Origin: Echinarachnius parma
Taxonomy: Eukaryota; Echinodermata; Echinoidea; Clypeasteroida; Echinarachniidae
NCBI GenBank assembly: GCA_037951105.1
Contig: JBAMJV010007381.1
Span: forward strand, 62,001-126,000
Direction of reading: 5' to 3'
DNA: 64,000 nt
The notes beneath the pieces were generated by a model. The model searched no databases. It was not told where the DNA came from and saw only the letters and a program-made list of their open reading frames with translations. The first letter of the stretch is position 1. Every line of letters starts with the position of its first letter. The position numbers and the translations under genes are program-made. Positions 12,801-27,800 of this stretch are shown piece by piece.

Positions 12801-15800
12801 GTGCATATTGAGATTATTCTTTGATTTATAGTGTCTTTGTAAACGACGATTGGTTTGGTAAATTTATTTCATTTCAACTATATATGTATATATATTTTAT
12901 GTAGTTCATCTTTTGTGTATAATTATATAAGTTGTGAATTGAAATCAATCATACTTTATCGAAGCATTAGTGTTACTTTGATAGGAATTGGAAGGAATAT
13001 ATCTTATTGGTATTTGATAACTGAATGAACGTTATGAACATGCATATATTACCCTCATCAAACGAAATAAAATGTACTGTCTCTAAGGTAAACCCGAGTA
13101 CGTTTTGTGAGTGTTTCGGTTGGTTTCAGTTCCAAATAAACGTTCATTCAGAAGGGTAAAATACTCTAGAATAATTCCTCTCCAAGTGCTCACATTCCTG
13201 TGAAAATTAATAATTAGTTCTTATTGTAGGTATAATTTCCATATGGTACGGGGCAATGAAAGTTCGGTTGTTATTCTCGATGATGACTAATTTCAAGGTT
13301 AAATCATTTCAAATAACTCTGTTGATAATTAAACAGGCTATACAACGTGTTTGATTAAGCTTTACAAAGCTGACACCGGTACTCTTAAACACGTTTACGG
13401 TTAGATTACTTGACTGTTTTATATTGACTTAACATTTGAAAATAAATGAGAGCACCTGTACTATTTTGTGTATGTATGTCGTTATTCAGCTTAGTATAAT
13501 ATGAGCATTATGTTTATAATCTTTACACAGGTCTTTACAGCCAATTCTGATCGAGACACAGTGGTTCGGAACACCCTCCCAGCCCCAGTAGTGTGCCGGT
13601 ATCTGCGTCTTCTGCCCGTCACCTGGTTTGGACACATCAGCTTGAGAATGGAGCTTTACGGGACAGGTCCCGTTCAAGGTATGAACGGTTTTAAGATATT
13701 GTCCTTTTGCCCTGGGAATCGCATGTAGGAATCTGATAAGAATGAGTAGCATATGATAAATGGCTAGGAGTCCTTATCTCATTATTTAAATCTCTCTGCA
13801 TAATCTTCATCAATATAGGATATTTACCGTATCTGTGTAATCGATAATTTTGGACTTGAGTCCAATTCCATTTATTTATTGTGGTATACACAGATTGCAC
13901 ATGGTAGCCAACTGGCAGAATTGAATACAATTTACCAAGGAGATAGAGATACATCTAAAATACACTAGATGCAAAATTAAGTAACAAAATACATAATACA
14001 TTCCAAAATTTACATTATAGAATATGAAATAATACAATTTAATAATTAAAGGATGACACATCAGTTTGTACCGACATTATCCCTAAATAAAATAACTGTA
14101 TTACACTTTCTTTGAAAGCCCCTCCTCTTGGACTTGAGTCCAATACCATCCCTGATTCGAGTCTAAGGGCATCTAGCGAGTATAATGCGGATCACGGAGC
14201 CAAACGGGGCCGGTTGAATGCGGTTCGTGTCGGTGACCAAAGGGGAGCATGGAGCGCCCTTACAAATGACGCAAATCAATGGATTCAGGTTAGAGAAAGG
14301 GTTGTTTCACTTTTAAAAAGTTTAACTCTGATGTAAACAAGTGGTAAATACATATTTATATTTGAAAACTTACCTAGGTGAATGCAAATATACATCGTTA
14401 TGTTTGTATGAGATAAGTCTGTCCTCTGTTTATCACATGTATAGTTAATATACAATGATGTTTGTTGGAACTCAAATTAAACGTTACAATATAATTGAAA
14501 TATTAATTACTTTGAGATCCATTTCAAGTGTAATTACAATTGAATGTGTGTAATAGTTATGCATATGTTAAAGATTTTATTCAAAGAAAAACCAATATTA
14601 GCCAAATTATATCTTTACAGAAAGTTGAAATCATACAGAATATGAAAATATTACTTTCCAACTACTAGCACATCCAAACATTGAAAAAAAATGATCATAT
14701 TAAACGCTGCCTCAAAACCCCCAATCCAGCGACGAGCGGAGTCAGTAGCTGTGTGTGTTGTAGTGACGTCACCATAGGGGTTATCCAATAGGAAGCTTCG
14801 GTATCTACCACGTAATATACGGGAATTATACCCCTTTATACCGAGGATTCCGTGGTTGTTTAAACTATTTTCTATACAATTATGGTGGTTTAAACTTTTT
14901 GAACTAATAAAATAACAATTTATATTCGTTGTAAAGTTATTCTTTTATTCATTAATGTGTCTGATAAAGTAAAAATAGGTAAATGAATCACCTAGACTGC
15001 GAGTTGAATCATACTCGCTGGCGGCATGCATAATACGTGCAGAGCCTCGACCGTGCGCGATACGGTGGAAAATATGCATGCAATATTATAGCGGCTAGTG
15101 CAGTGTATGTAGCTCGCTTCAATTCAGCTCGCGTTAGTGAGTAACGGTGCAATATTATCAGCGCAATTTTGTTGCTGTTTTTGCAGGTAATTGTTCTCGC
15201 ATTTGTTTTAAAAGCCCTACAAACATGTAAGTAAAATAAGAGATAGTCTAGAATAGGTGTGATCGTAATAATCTTGCATTTTCGTTCCTTTTCGGAGCTT
15301 TTTAAAAGTGCAATTACTTACAAGGCAGTCATGGCAGTTGGCGCAGCAGCTCAGCTAGGTAGCTAGAGCACAGCCTGTCTCGCGGGGCTGGGCCGCTGAA
15401 ACTCTAGTGCGTGTTCCGTATCATTCAACTGACGGGCATTTTTTTTTTCGAGGCACGTTCAATTTGCGTCTCTCAATTTGTCAAACAAATCTCTAATTTT
15501 GGGAAAATAACCACTCATACGGTAAAATATGTACTTTTACACTAACATTGGGCAATTTTCTAGATTTTTGTTTCTTCATTTCCGATGTTGCAAAACGAAC
15601 AAGCGGTGGTTGTTGTAACGAATACTGCACGCAAACTGATCTATCATACCGCGGCGATTGCGCATGCGCCCCTTGCCACACGTCATCGATCTAAGCGGCG
15701 AGATCGGAGTGAATTTGGGCCTGGTTAGGAGGGTGATTTTTTCTCATTTTCAATTTCGATTTAAAAATATTTTAAAAATTTCAAAAAATCTGAATTTCTC

Positions 15801-18800
15801 GAGGCTTGTAAAGTACAAGAATACCTTCATAATCATACCAAATTCGACTCAATTTATAATCAATGAACAGACTCTTTAAATACCAGTATCATAGCCTATA
15901 CAATAACTCCATAGCAATAGTGGTATTTTATCAATATGATATTGACGACTTATCATGATCTACTATGAACAAATCAGGTTGATCTCGGCTCTCCATATCA
16001 AGTCGTTGCTGTGGCAACACAAGGACGTCAGGACGTTTCCCAATGGGTGAGGAGCTACAAGGTCACCTACAGCTTGGACGGTGTGACCTTTGACACTGTT
16101 ACAGATAACGGAGTAGATGCGGTGAGTTGTATATTATAATCATTAAGATTAATCAATGTGATGTTGAATCCTCCACCTCCTCACGGCTTTCCTAAGTTAA
16201 ATGGCACAATTAATCCATACAACCCAGTTATGATTACCTGGATTAGTATTTAGAAGAAAGTGCATATTGAGATTATTCTTTGATTTATAGTATCTTTGTA
16301 AACGACGATTGGTTTGGTAAATTTATTTCATTTCAACTATATATGTATATATATTTTATGTAGTTCGTCTTTTGTGTATATATAAGTTGTGAATTGAAAT
16401 CTGTCATACTTTATCGAAGCATTAGTGTTACTTTGATAGGAATTGGAAGGAATATATCTTATTGGTATTTGATAACTGAATGAACGTTATGAACATGCAT
16501 ATATTACCCTTATCAAACGAAATAAAATGTACTGTCTCTAAGGTAAACCCAAGTACGTTTTGTGAGTGTTTCGGTTGGTTTCAGTTCCAAATAAACGTTC
16601 ATTCAGAAGGGTAAAATACTCTAGAATAATTCCTCTCCAAGTGCTCACATTCCTTTGAAAATTAATAATTAGTTCTTATTGTAGGTATAATTTCCATATG
16701 GTACAGGGCAATGAAAGTTCGGTTGTTATTCTCGATAATGACTAATTTCAAGGTTAAATCATTTCAAATAACTCTGTTGATAATTAAACAGGCTATATAA
16801 CGTGTTTGATTAAGCTTTACAAAGCTGACACCGGTACTCTTAAACACGTTTACGGTTAGATTACTTGACTGTTTTATATTGACTTAACATTTGAAAATAA
16901 ATGAGAGCACCTGTACTATTTTGTGTATGTATGTCGTTATTCAGCTTAGTATAATATGAGCATTATGTTTATAATCTTTACAAAGGTCTTTACAGCCAAT
17001 TCTGATCGAGACACAGTGGTTCGGAACACCCTCCCAGCCCCAGTAGTGTGCCGGTATCTGCGTCTTCTGCCCGTCACCTGGTTTGGACACATCAGCTTGA
17101 GAATGGAGCTTTACGGGACAGGTCCCGTTCAAGGTATGAACGGTTTTAAGATATTGTCCTTTTGCCCTGGGAATCGCATGTAGGAATCTGATAAGAATGA
17201 GTAGCATATGATAAATGGCTAGGAGTCCTTATCTCATTATTTAAATCTCTCTGCATAATCTTCATCAATATAGGATATTTACCGTATCTGTGTAATCGAT
17301 AATTTTGGACTTGAGTCCAATTCCATTTATTTATTGTGGTATACACAGATTGCACATGGTAGCCAACTGGCTGAATTGAGTACAATTTACCAAGGACATA
17401 GAGATACATCTAAAATACACTAGATGCAAAATTAAGTAACAAAATACATAATACATTCCAAAATTTACATTATAGAATATGAAATAATACAATTTAATAA
17501 TTAAAGGATGACACATCAGTTTGTACCGACATTATCCCTAAATAAAATAACTGTATTACACTTTCTTTGAAAGCCCCTCCTCTTGGACTTGAGTCCAATA
17601 CCATCCCTGATTCGAGTCTAAGGGCATCTAGCGAGTATAATGCGGATCACGGAGCCAAACGGGGCCGGTTGAATGCGGTTCGTGTCGGTGACCAAAGGGG
17701 AGCATGGAGCGCCCTTACAAATGACGCAAATCAATGGATTCAGGTTAGAGAAAGGGTTGTTTCACTTTTAAAAAGTTTAACTCTGATGTAAACAAGTGGT
17801 AAATACATATTTATATTTGAAAACTTACCTAGGTGAATGCAAATATACATCGTTATGTTTGTATGAGATAAGTCTGTCCTCTGTTTATCACATGTATAGT
17901 TAATATACAATGATGTTTGTTGGAACTCAAATTAAACGTTACAATATAATTGAAATATTAATTACTTTGAGATCCATTTCAAGTGTAATTACAATTGAAT
18001 GTGTGTAATAGTTATGCATATGTTAAATACCAGTATCATAGCCTATACAATAACTCCATAGCAATAGTGGTATTTTATCAATATGATATTGACGACTTAT
18101 CATGATCTACTATGAACAAATCAGGTTGATCTCGGCTCTCCGTATCAAGTCGTTGCTGTGGCAACACAAGGACGTCAGGACGTTTCCCAATGGGTGAGGA
18201 GCTACAAGGTCACCTACAGCTTGGACGGTGTGACCTTTGACACTGTTACAGATAACGGAGTAGATGCGGTGAGTTGTATATTATAATCATTAAGATTAAT
18301 CAATGTGATGTTGAATCCTCCCCCTCCTCAAGGCTTTCCTAAGTTAAATGGCACAATTAATCCATACAACCCAGTTATGATTACCTGGATTAGTATTTAG
18401 AAGAAAGTGCATATTGAGATTATTCTTTGATTTATAGTATTTTTGTAAACGACGATTGGTTTGGTAAATTTATTTCATTTCAACTATATATGTATATATA
18501 TTTTATGTAGTTCGTCTTTTGTGTATATATAAGTTGTGAATTGAAATCTGTCATACTTTATCGAAGCATTAGTGTTACTTTGATAGGAATTGGAAGGAAT
18601 ATATCTTATTGGTATTTGATAACTGAATGAACGTTATGAACATGCATATATTACCCTTATCAAACGAAATAAAATGTACTGTCTCTAAGGTACGTTCTAA
18701 GGTACTGTCTCCAAGTACGTTTTGTGAGTGTTTCGGTTGGTTTCAGTTCCAAATAAACGTTCATTCAGAAGGGTAAAATACTCTAGAATAATTCCTCTCC

Positions 18801-21800
18801 AAGTGCTCACATTCCTGTGAAAATTAATAATTAGTTCTTATTGTAGGTATAATTTCCATATGGTACAGGGCAATGAAAGTTCGGTTGTTATTCTCGATGA
18901 TGACTAATTTCAAGGTTAAATCATTTCAAATAACTCTGTTGATAATTAAACAGGCTATACAACGTGTTTGATTAAGCTTTACAAAGCTGACACCGGTACT
19001 CTTAAACACGTTTACGGTTAGATTACTTGACTGTTTTATATTGACTTAACATTTGAAAATAAATGAGAGCACCTGTACTATTTTGTGTATGTATGTCGTT
19101 ATTCAGCTTAGTATAATATGAGCATTATGTTTATAATCTTTACACAGGTCTTTACAGCCAATTCTGATCGAGACACAGTGGTTCGGAACACCCTCCCAGC
19201 CCCAGTAGTGTGCCGGTATCTGCGTCTTCTGCCCGTCACCTGGTTTGGACACATCAGCTTGAGAATGGAGCTTTACGGGACAGGTCCCGTTCAAGGTATG
19301 AACGGTTTTAAGATATTGTCCTTTTGCCATGGGAATCGCATGTAGGAATCTGATAAGATTGAGTAGCTTATGCTAAATGGCTAAGAGTCCTTACCTCATT
19401 ATTTAAATCTCTCTGCATAATCTTCATCAATATAGGATATTTTCCGTATATGTGTAATCGATAATTTTGGACTTGAGTCCAATTCCATCTATTGAAATAA
19501 TGTTGTTAAAAAAGTCCACTTTGATATGGGTGTATATTATGTATATATTGATGTCATTAGTTATTTATTGTGGTATACATAGATTGCACATGGTAGCCAA
19601 CTGGCTGAATTGCGAACAATTTACCAAGATGATAGAGATACATCTAAAATACACCATATGCAAAATTAAGTAACAAAATACATAATACAGAATTTACATA
19701 TAGTATATGAAATAATACAATTTAATAATTAAATGATGACACATCAATTTGCACCGACAGTATCCCTTATTAAAATAACTGTATACCACTTTTGTTGAAA
19801 GCCCCTCCTCTTGGACTTGAGTCCAATACCATCCCTGATTCGAGTCTAAGTGCATCTAGCGAGTTTAATGCGGATCACGGAGCCAAACGGGGCCGGTTGA
19901 ATGCGGTTCGTGTCGGTGCCCAAAGGGGAGCATGGAGCGCCCGTACAAATGACGCAAATCAGTGGATTCAGGTTAGAGAAATGGTTGTTTCACTTTTAAA
20001 AAGTTTAACTCTGATGTAAACAAGTGGTAAATACATATTTATATTTGAAAACTTACCTAGGGGAATGCAAATATACATCGTTATGTTTGTATAAGATAAG
20101 TCTGTCCCCTGTGTATCACATGTATAGTTAATATACAATGATGTTTGTTGGAATTCAAATTAAACGTAACAATATAATTGTAATATTAATTACTTTGAGA
20201 TCCATTTCAAGTGTAATTACTATTGAATGTGTGTAATAGTTATGCATAATATACCAGTATCATAGCCTATACAATAACTCCATAGCAAAAGTAGTATTTT
20301 ATCAATATGATATTGACGACTTATCATGATCTACTATGACAAATTCAGGTTGATCTCGGCTCTCCGTATCAAGTCGTTGCTGTGGCAACACAAGGACGTC
20401 AGGACGTTTCCCAATGGGTGAGGAGCTACAAAGTCACCTACAGCTTGGATGGTGTGACATTTGACACTGTTACAGATAACGGAGTAGATGCGGTAAGTTG
20501 TATATTATAATCATTAAGATTAATCAATGTGATGTTGAATCCCCCCCCCCCCCCCCTCCTCACGGCTTTCATAAGTTGAATGGCACAATTAATCCACACA
20601 ACCCAGTTATGATTACCTGGATTAGTATTTAGGAGAAAGTGCATGTTAAGATTATTCTTTGATTTATAGTATCTTTGTAAACGACGAGTGGTTTGGTAAA
20701 ATTATTTCATTTCAACTATATATTATGTATATATATTGTATGTAGTTCATCGTTTGTGTATATATAAGTTGTGAATTGAAATCTATCATACTTAATCGAA
20801 GCATTAGTGTTACTTTGATAGGAATTGTAAGGAATATATCCTATTGGTATTTGATAACTGAATGAACGTTATGAACATGCATATATATTAACCTTCTCAA
20901 ACGAAATAAAATGTAGATACACTGTCTCTAAGGTAAACCCGAGTACGTTTTGTGAGTGTTTCGGTTGGTTTTAGTTCCAAATAAACGTTCATTTTGAAAG
21001 GTAACATACTCTAGAATAATTCCTCTCCAAGTGCTCACGTTCCTGTACAATTAAATAATTAGTTGTAGGTATAATCTCCATATGGTACAGGGGAATGAAA
21101 GTTCGGTTGTTATTCTCGATGATGACTAATTTTAAGATTAAATCATTTCAAATAACTCTGTTGATAATTAAACAGGCTATACAACGTGTTTGATCACGTT
21201 TAAGGTTAGATTACTTGACTGTTTTATATTGACTTAACAATTGGAAATAAATCAGAGCACCTGTACTATTTTGTGTATGTATGTCGTTATTCAGCGTAGT
21301 ATAATATGAGCATTATGTTTATCATCTTTACACAGGTCTTTACAGGCAATTCTGATCGAGACACAGTGGTTCGGAACACCCTCCCAGCCCCAGTAGTGTG
21401 CCGGTATCTGCGTCTTCTGCCCGTTACCTGGAATGGACACATCAGCTTGAGAATGGAGCTTTACGGGACAGGTCCCGTTCAAGGTATGAACGGTTTTAAG
21501 ATATTGTCTTTTTGCCCTGGGAATCGCATGTAGGAATCTGATAAGATTGAGTAGCTTATGATAAATGGCTAAGAGTCCTTACCTCATTATTTAAATCTCT
21601 CTGCATAATCTTCATCAATATAGGATATTTTCCGTATCTGTGTAATCGATAATTTTGGACTTGAGTCCAATTCCATCTATTGATATAATGTTCTTAAAAA
21701 AGTCCACTTTGATATGGGTGTATACTATGTATATATTGATGTCATTAGTTATTTATTGTGGTATACATAGAATGCACATGGTAGCCAACTGGCTGAATTG

Positions 21801-24800
21801 CGAACAATTTACTAAGGTGATAGAGATACATCTAAAATACACCATATGCAAAATTAAGTAACAAAATACATAATACAGAATTTACATATAGTATATGAAA
21901 TAATACAATTTAATAATTAAATGATGACACATCAATTTGCACCGACAGTATCCCTTATTAAAATAACTGTATAACACTTTTGTTGAAAGCCCCTCCTCTT
22001 GGACTTGAGTCCAATACCATCCCTGATTCGAGTCTAAGTGCATCTAGCGAGTTTAATGCGGATCACGGAGCCAAACGGGGCCGGTTGAATGCGGTTCGTG
22101 TCGGTGCCCAAAGGGGAGCATGGAGCGCCCTTACAAATGACGCAAATCAATGGATTCAGGTTAGAGAAAGGGTTGTTTCACTTTTAAAAAGTTTAACTCT
22201 GATGTAAACAAGTGGTAAATACATATTTATATTTGAAAACTTACCTAGGTGAATGCAAATATACATCGTTATGTTTGTATGAGATAAGTCTGTCCTCTGT
22301 TTATCACATGTATAGTTAATATACAATGATGTTTGTTGGAACTCAAATTAAACGTTACAATATAATTGAAATATTAATTACTTTGAGATCCATTTCAAGT
22401 GTAATTACAATTGAATGTGTGTAATAGTTATGCATATGTTAAATACCAGTATCATAGCCTATACAATAACTCCATAGCAATAGTGGTATTTTATCAATAT
22501 GATATTGACGACTTATCATGATCTACTATGAACAAATCAGGTTGATCTCGGCTCTCCGTATCAAGTCGTTGCTGTGGCAACACAAGGACGTCAGGACGTT
22601 TCCCAATGGGTGAGGAGCTACAAGGTCACCTACAGCTTGGACGGTGTGACCTTTGACACTGTTACAGATAACGGAGTAGATGCGGTGAGTTGTATATTAT
22701 AATCATTAAGATTAATCAATGTGATGTTGAATCCTCCCCCTCCTCAAGGCTTTCCTAAGTTAAATGGCACAATTAATCCATACAACCCAGTTATGATTAC
22801 CTGGATTAGTATTTAGAAGAAAGTGCATATTGAGATTATTCTTTGATTTATAGTATTTTTGTAAACGACGATTGGTTTGGTAAATTTATTTCATTTCAAC
22901 TATATATGTATATATATTTTATGTAGTTCGTCTTTTGTGTATATATAAGTTGTGAATTGAAATCTGTCATACTTTATCGAAGCATTAGTGTTACTTTGAT
23001 AGGAATTGGAAGGAATATATCTTATTGGTATTTGATAACTGAATGAACGTTATGAACATGCATATATTACCCTTATCAAACGAAATAAAATGTACTGTCT
23101 CTAAGGTACGTTCTAAGGTACTGTCTCCAAGTACGTTTTGTGAGTGTTTCGGTTGGTTTCAGTTCCAAATAAACGTTCATTCAGAAGGGTAAAATACTCT
23201 AGAATAATTCCTCTCCAAGTGCTCACATTCCTGTGAAAATTAATAATTAGTTCTTATTGTAGGTATAATTTCCATATGGTACAGGGCAATGAAAGTTCGG
23301 TTGTTATTCTCGATGATGACTAATTTCAAGGTTAAATCATTTCAAATAACTCTGTTGATAATTAAACAGGCTATACAACGTGTTTGATTAAGCTTTACAA
23401 AGCTGACACCGGTACTCTTAAACACGTTTACGGTTAGATTACTTGACTGTTTTATATTGACTTAACATTTGAAAATAAATGAGAGCACCTGTACTATTTT
23501 GTGTATGTATGTCGTTATTCAGCTTAGTATAATATGAGCATTATGTTTATAATCTTTACACAGGTCTTTACAGCCAATTCTGATCGAGACACAGTGGTTC
23601 GGAACACCCTCCCAGCCCCAGTAGTGTGCCGGTATCTGCGTCTTCTGCCCGTCACCTGGTTTGGACACATCAGCTTGAGAATGGAGCTTTACGGGACAGG
23701 TCCCGTTCAAGGTATGAACGGTTTTAAGATATTGTCCTTTTGCCATGGGAATCGCATGTAGGAATCTGATAAGATTGAGTAGCTTATGCTAAATGGCTAA
23801 GAGTCCTTACCTCATTATTTAAATCTCTCTGCATAATCTTCATCAATATAGGATATTTTCCGTATATGTGTAATCGATAATTTTGGACTTGAGTCCAATT
23901 CCATCTATTGAAATAATGTTGTTAAAAAAGTCCACTTTGATATGGGTGTATATTATGTATATATTGATGTCATTAGTTATTTATTGTGGTATACATAGAT
24001 TGCACATGGTAGCCAACTGGCTGAATTGCGAACAATTTACCAAGATGATAGAGATACATCTAAAATACACCATATGCAAAATTAAGTAACAAAATACATA
24101 ATACAGAATTTACATATAGTATATGAAATAATACAATTTAATAATTAAATGATGACACATCAATTTGCACCGACAGTATCCCTTATTAAAATAACTGTAT
24201 ACCACTTTTGTTGAAAGCCCCTCCTCTTGGACTTGAGTCCAATACCATCCCTGATTCGAGTCTAAGTGCATCTAGCGAGTTTAATGCGGATCACGGAGCC
24301 AAACGGGGCCGGTTGAATGCGGTTCGTGTCGGTGCCCAAAGGGGAGCATGGAGCGCCCGTACAAATGACGCAAATCAGTGGATTCAGGTTAGAGAAATGG
24401 TTGTTTCACTTTTAAAAAGTTTAACTCTGATGTAAACAAGTGGTAAATACATATTTATATTTGAAAACTTACCTAGGGGAATGCAAATATACATCGTTAT
24501 GTTTGTATAAGATAAGTCTGTCCCCTGTGTATCACATGTATAGTTAATATACAATGATGTTTGTTGGAATTCAAATTAAACGTAACAATATAATTGTAAT
24601 ATTAATTACTTTGAGATCCATTTCAAGTGTAATTACAATTGAATGTGTGTAATAGTTATGCATAATATACCAGTATCATAGCCTATACAATAACTCCATA
24701 GCAAAAGTAGTATTTTATCAATATGATATTGACGACTTATCATGATCTACTATGACAAATTCAGGTTGATCTCGGCTCTCCGTATCAAGTCGTTGCTGTG

Positions 24801-27800
24801 GCAACACAAGGACGTCAGGACGTTTCCCAATGGGTGAGGAGCTACAAAGTCACCTACAGCTTGGATGGTGTGACATTTGACACTGTTACAGATAACGGAG
24901 TAGATGCGGTAAGTTGTATATTATAATCATTAAGATTAATCAATGTGATGTTGAATCCCCCCCCCCCCCCCCCTCCTCACGGCTTTCATAAGTTGAATGG
25001 CACAATTAATCCACACAACCCAGTTATGATTACCTGGATTAGTATTTAGGAGAAAGTGCATGTTAAGATTATTCTTTGATTTATAGTATCTTTGTAAACG
25101 ACGAGTGGTTTGGTAAAATTATTTCATTTCAACTATATATTATGTATATATATTGTATGTAGTTCATCGTTTGTGTATATATAAGTTGTGAATTGAAATC
25201 TATCATACTTAATCGAAGCATTAGTGTTACTTTGATAGGAATTGTAAGGAATATATCCTATTGGTATTTGATAACTGAATGAACGTTATGAACATGCATA
25301 TATATTAACCTTCTCAAACGAAATAAAATGTAGATACACTGTCTCTAAGGTAAACCCGAGTACGTTTTGTGAGTGTTTCGGTTGGTTTTAGTTCCAAATA
25401 AACGTTCATTTTGAAAGGTAACATACTCTAGAATAATTCCTCTCCAAGTGCTCACGTTCCTGTACAATTAAATAATTAGTTGTAGGTATAATCTCCATAT
25501 GGTACAGGGGAATGAAAGTTCGGTTGTTATTCTCGATGATGACTAATTTTAAGATTAAATCATTTCAAATAACTCTGTTGATAATTAAACAGGCTATACA
25601 ACGTGTTTGATCACGTTTAAGGTTAGATTACTTGACTGTTTTATATTGACTTAACAATTGGAAATAAATCAGAGCACCTGTACTATTTTGTGTATGTATG
25701 TCGTTATTCAGCGTAGTATAATATGAGCATTATGTTTATCATCTTTACACAGGTCTTTACAGGCAATTCTGATCGAGACACAGTGGTTCGGAACACCCTC
25801 CCAGCCCCAGTAGTGTGCCGGTATCTGCGTCTTCTGCCCGTTACCTGGAATGGACACATCAGCTTGAGAATGGAGCTTTACGGGACAGGTCCCGTTCAAG
25901 GTATGAACGGTTTTAAGATATTGTCTTTTTGCCCTGGGAATCGCATGTAGGAATCTGATAAGATTGAGTAGCTTATGATAAATGGCTAAGAGTCCTTACC
26001 TCATTATTTAAATCTCTCTGCATAATCTTCATCAATATAGGATATTTTCCGTATCTGTGTAATCGATAATTTTGGACTTGAGTCCAATTCCATCTATTGA
26101 TATAATGTTCTTAAAAAAGTCCACTTTGATATGGGTGTATACTATGTATATATTGATGTCATTAGTTATTTATTGTGGTATACATAGAATGCACATGGTA
26201 GCCAACTGGCTGAATTGCGAACAATTTACCAAGGTGATAGAGATACATCTAAAATACACCATATGCAAAATTAAGTAACAAAATACATAATACAGAATTT
26301 ACATATAGTATATGAAATAATACAATTTAATAATTAAATGATGACACATCAATTTGCACCGACAGTATCCCTTATTAAAATAACTGTATAACACTTTTGT
26401 TGAAAGCCCCTCCTCTTGGACTTGAGTCCAATACCATCCCTGATTCGAGTCTAAGTGCATCTAGCGAGTTTAATGCGGATCACGGAGCCAAACGGGGCCG
26501 GTTGAATGCGGTTCGTGTCGGTGCCCAAAGGGGAGCATGGAGCGCCCTTACAAATGACGCAAATCAGTGGATTCAGGTTAGAGAAAGGGTTGTTTCACTT
26601 TCAAAAAGGTTAATTCTGATGTAAACAAGTGGTAAATACATATCTATATTTGAAAACTTACCTAGGTGAATGCAAATATACATTGTTATGTTTGTATGAG
26701 ATAAGGTTGTCCTCTGTTTATCACACGTATAGTTAATATACAATGATGTTTGTTGGAACTCAAATTAAACGTAACAATGTAATTGTAATATTAATTACTT
26801 TGAGATCCATTTCAAGTGTAATTACAATTGAATGTGTGTAATAGTTATGCATATGTTAAATACCAGTATCATAGCCTATACAATAACTCCATAGCAATAG
26901 TAGTATTTTATCAATATGATATTGACGACTTATCATGATCTACTATGACAAATTCAGGTTGATCTCGGCTCTCCGTATCAAGTCGTTGCTGTGGCAACAC
27001 AAGGACGTCAGGACGTTTCCCAATGGGTGAGGAGCTACAAGGTCACCTACAGCTTGGACGGTGTGACATTTGACACTGTTACAGATAACGGAGTAGATGC
27101 GGTGAGTTGTATATTATAATCATTAAGATTAATCAATGTGATGTTGAATCCTCCCCCTCCTCACGGCTTTCCTAAGTTAAATTGCACAATTAATCCACAC
27201 AACCCAGTTATGATTACCTGGATTAGTATTTAGAAGAAAGTGCATATTGAGATTATTCTTTGATTTATAGTATCTTTGTAAACGACGATTGGTTTGGTAA
27301 ATTTATTTCATTTGAACTATATATGTATATATATTCATCTTTTGTGTATATATAAGTTGTGAATTTAAATCTGTCATACTTTATCGAAGCATTAGTGTTA
27401 CTTTGATAGGAATTGGAAGGAATATATCTTATTGGTATTTGATAATTGAATGAACGTTATGAACATGAATATATTACCCTTATCAAACGAAATAAAATGT
27501 AGACACTGTCTCTAAGGTAAACCCGAGTACGTTTTGTGAGTGTTTCGGTTGGTTTCAGTTCCAAATAAACGTTCATTCAGAAGGGTAAAATACCCTAGAA
27601 TAATTCCTCTCCAAGTGCTCATATTCCTGTGAAAATTAATAATTAGTTCTTATTGTAGGTATAATTTTCATATGGTACAGGGGAATGAAAGTTCGTTTGT
27701 TATTCTCGATGATGACTAATTTCAAGGTTAGATCATTTTAAAAAACTCTGTTGATAATTAAACAGGCTATGCAACGTGTTTGATTAAGCTTTACAAAGCT

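Larger units (their letters stand above)
17691..26562 (+). repeat. Higher-order tandem duplication of a two-domain, ~4.4-kb block
   Basis: Equivalent exon positions are offset by exactly 4,416 bp (18125 to 22541, 19148 to 23564, 19802 to 24218), then 4,417 after a C-run that is one base longer in copy 2. Copy 1 runs from about 17691 to 22106 and copy 2 from about 22107 to 26522. By eye I found only four differences: T/A near 20221, C16 versus C17, T/C in TTACTAAGG near 21812, and A/G near 26566. Such identity across introns implies a very recent unequal crossover, gene conversion, or an assembly duplication. Confidence 0.85.
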
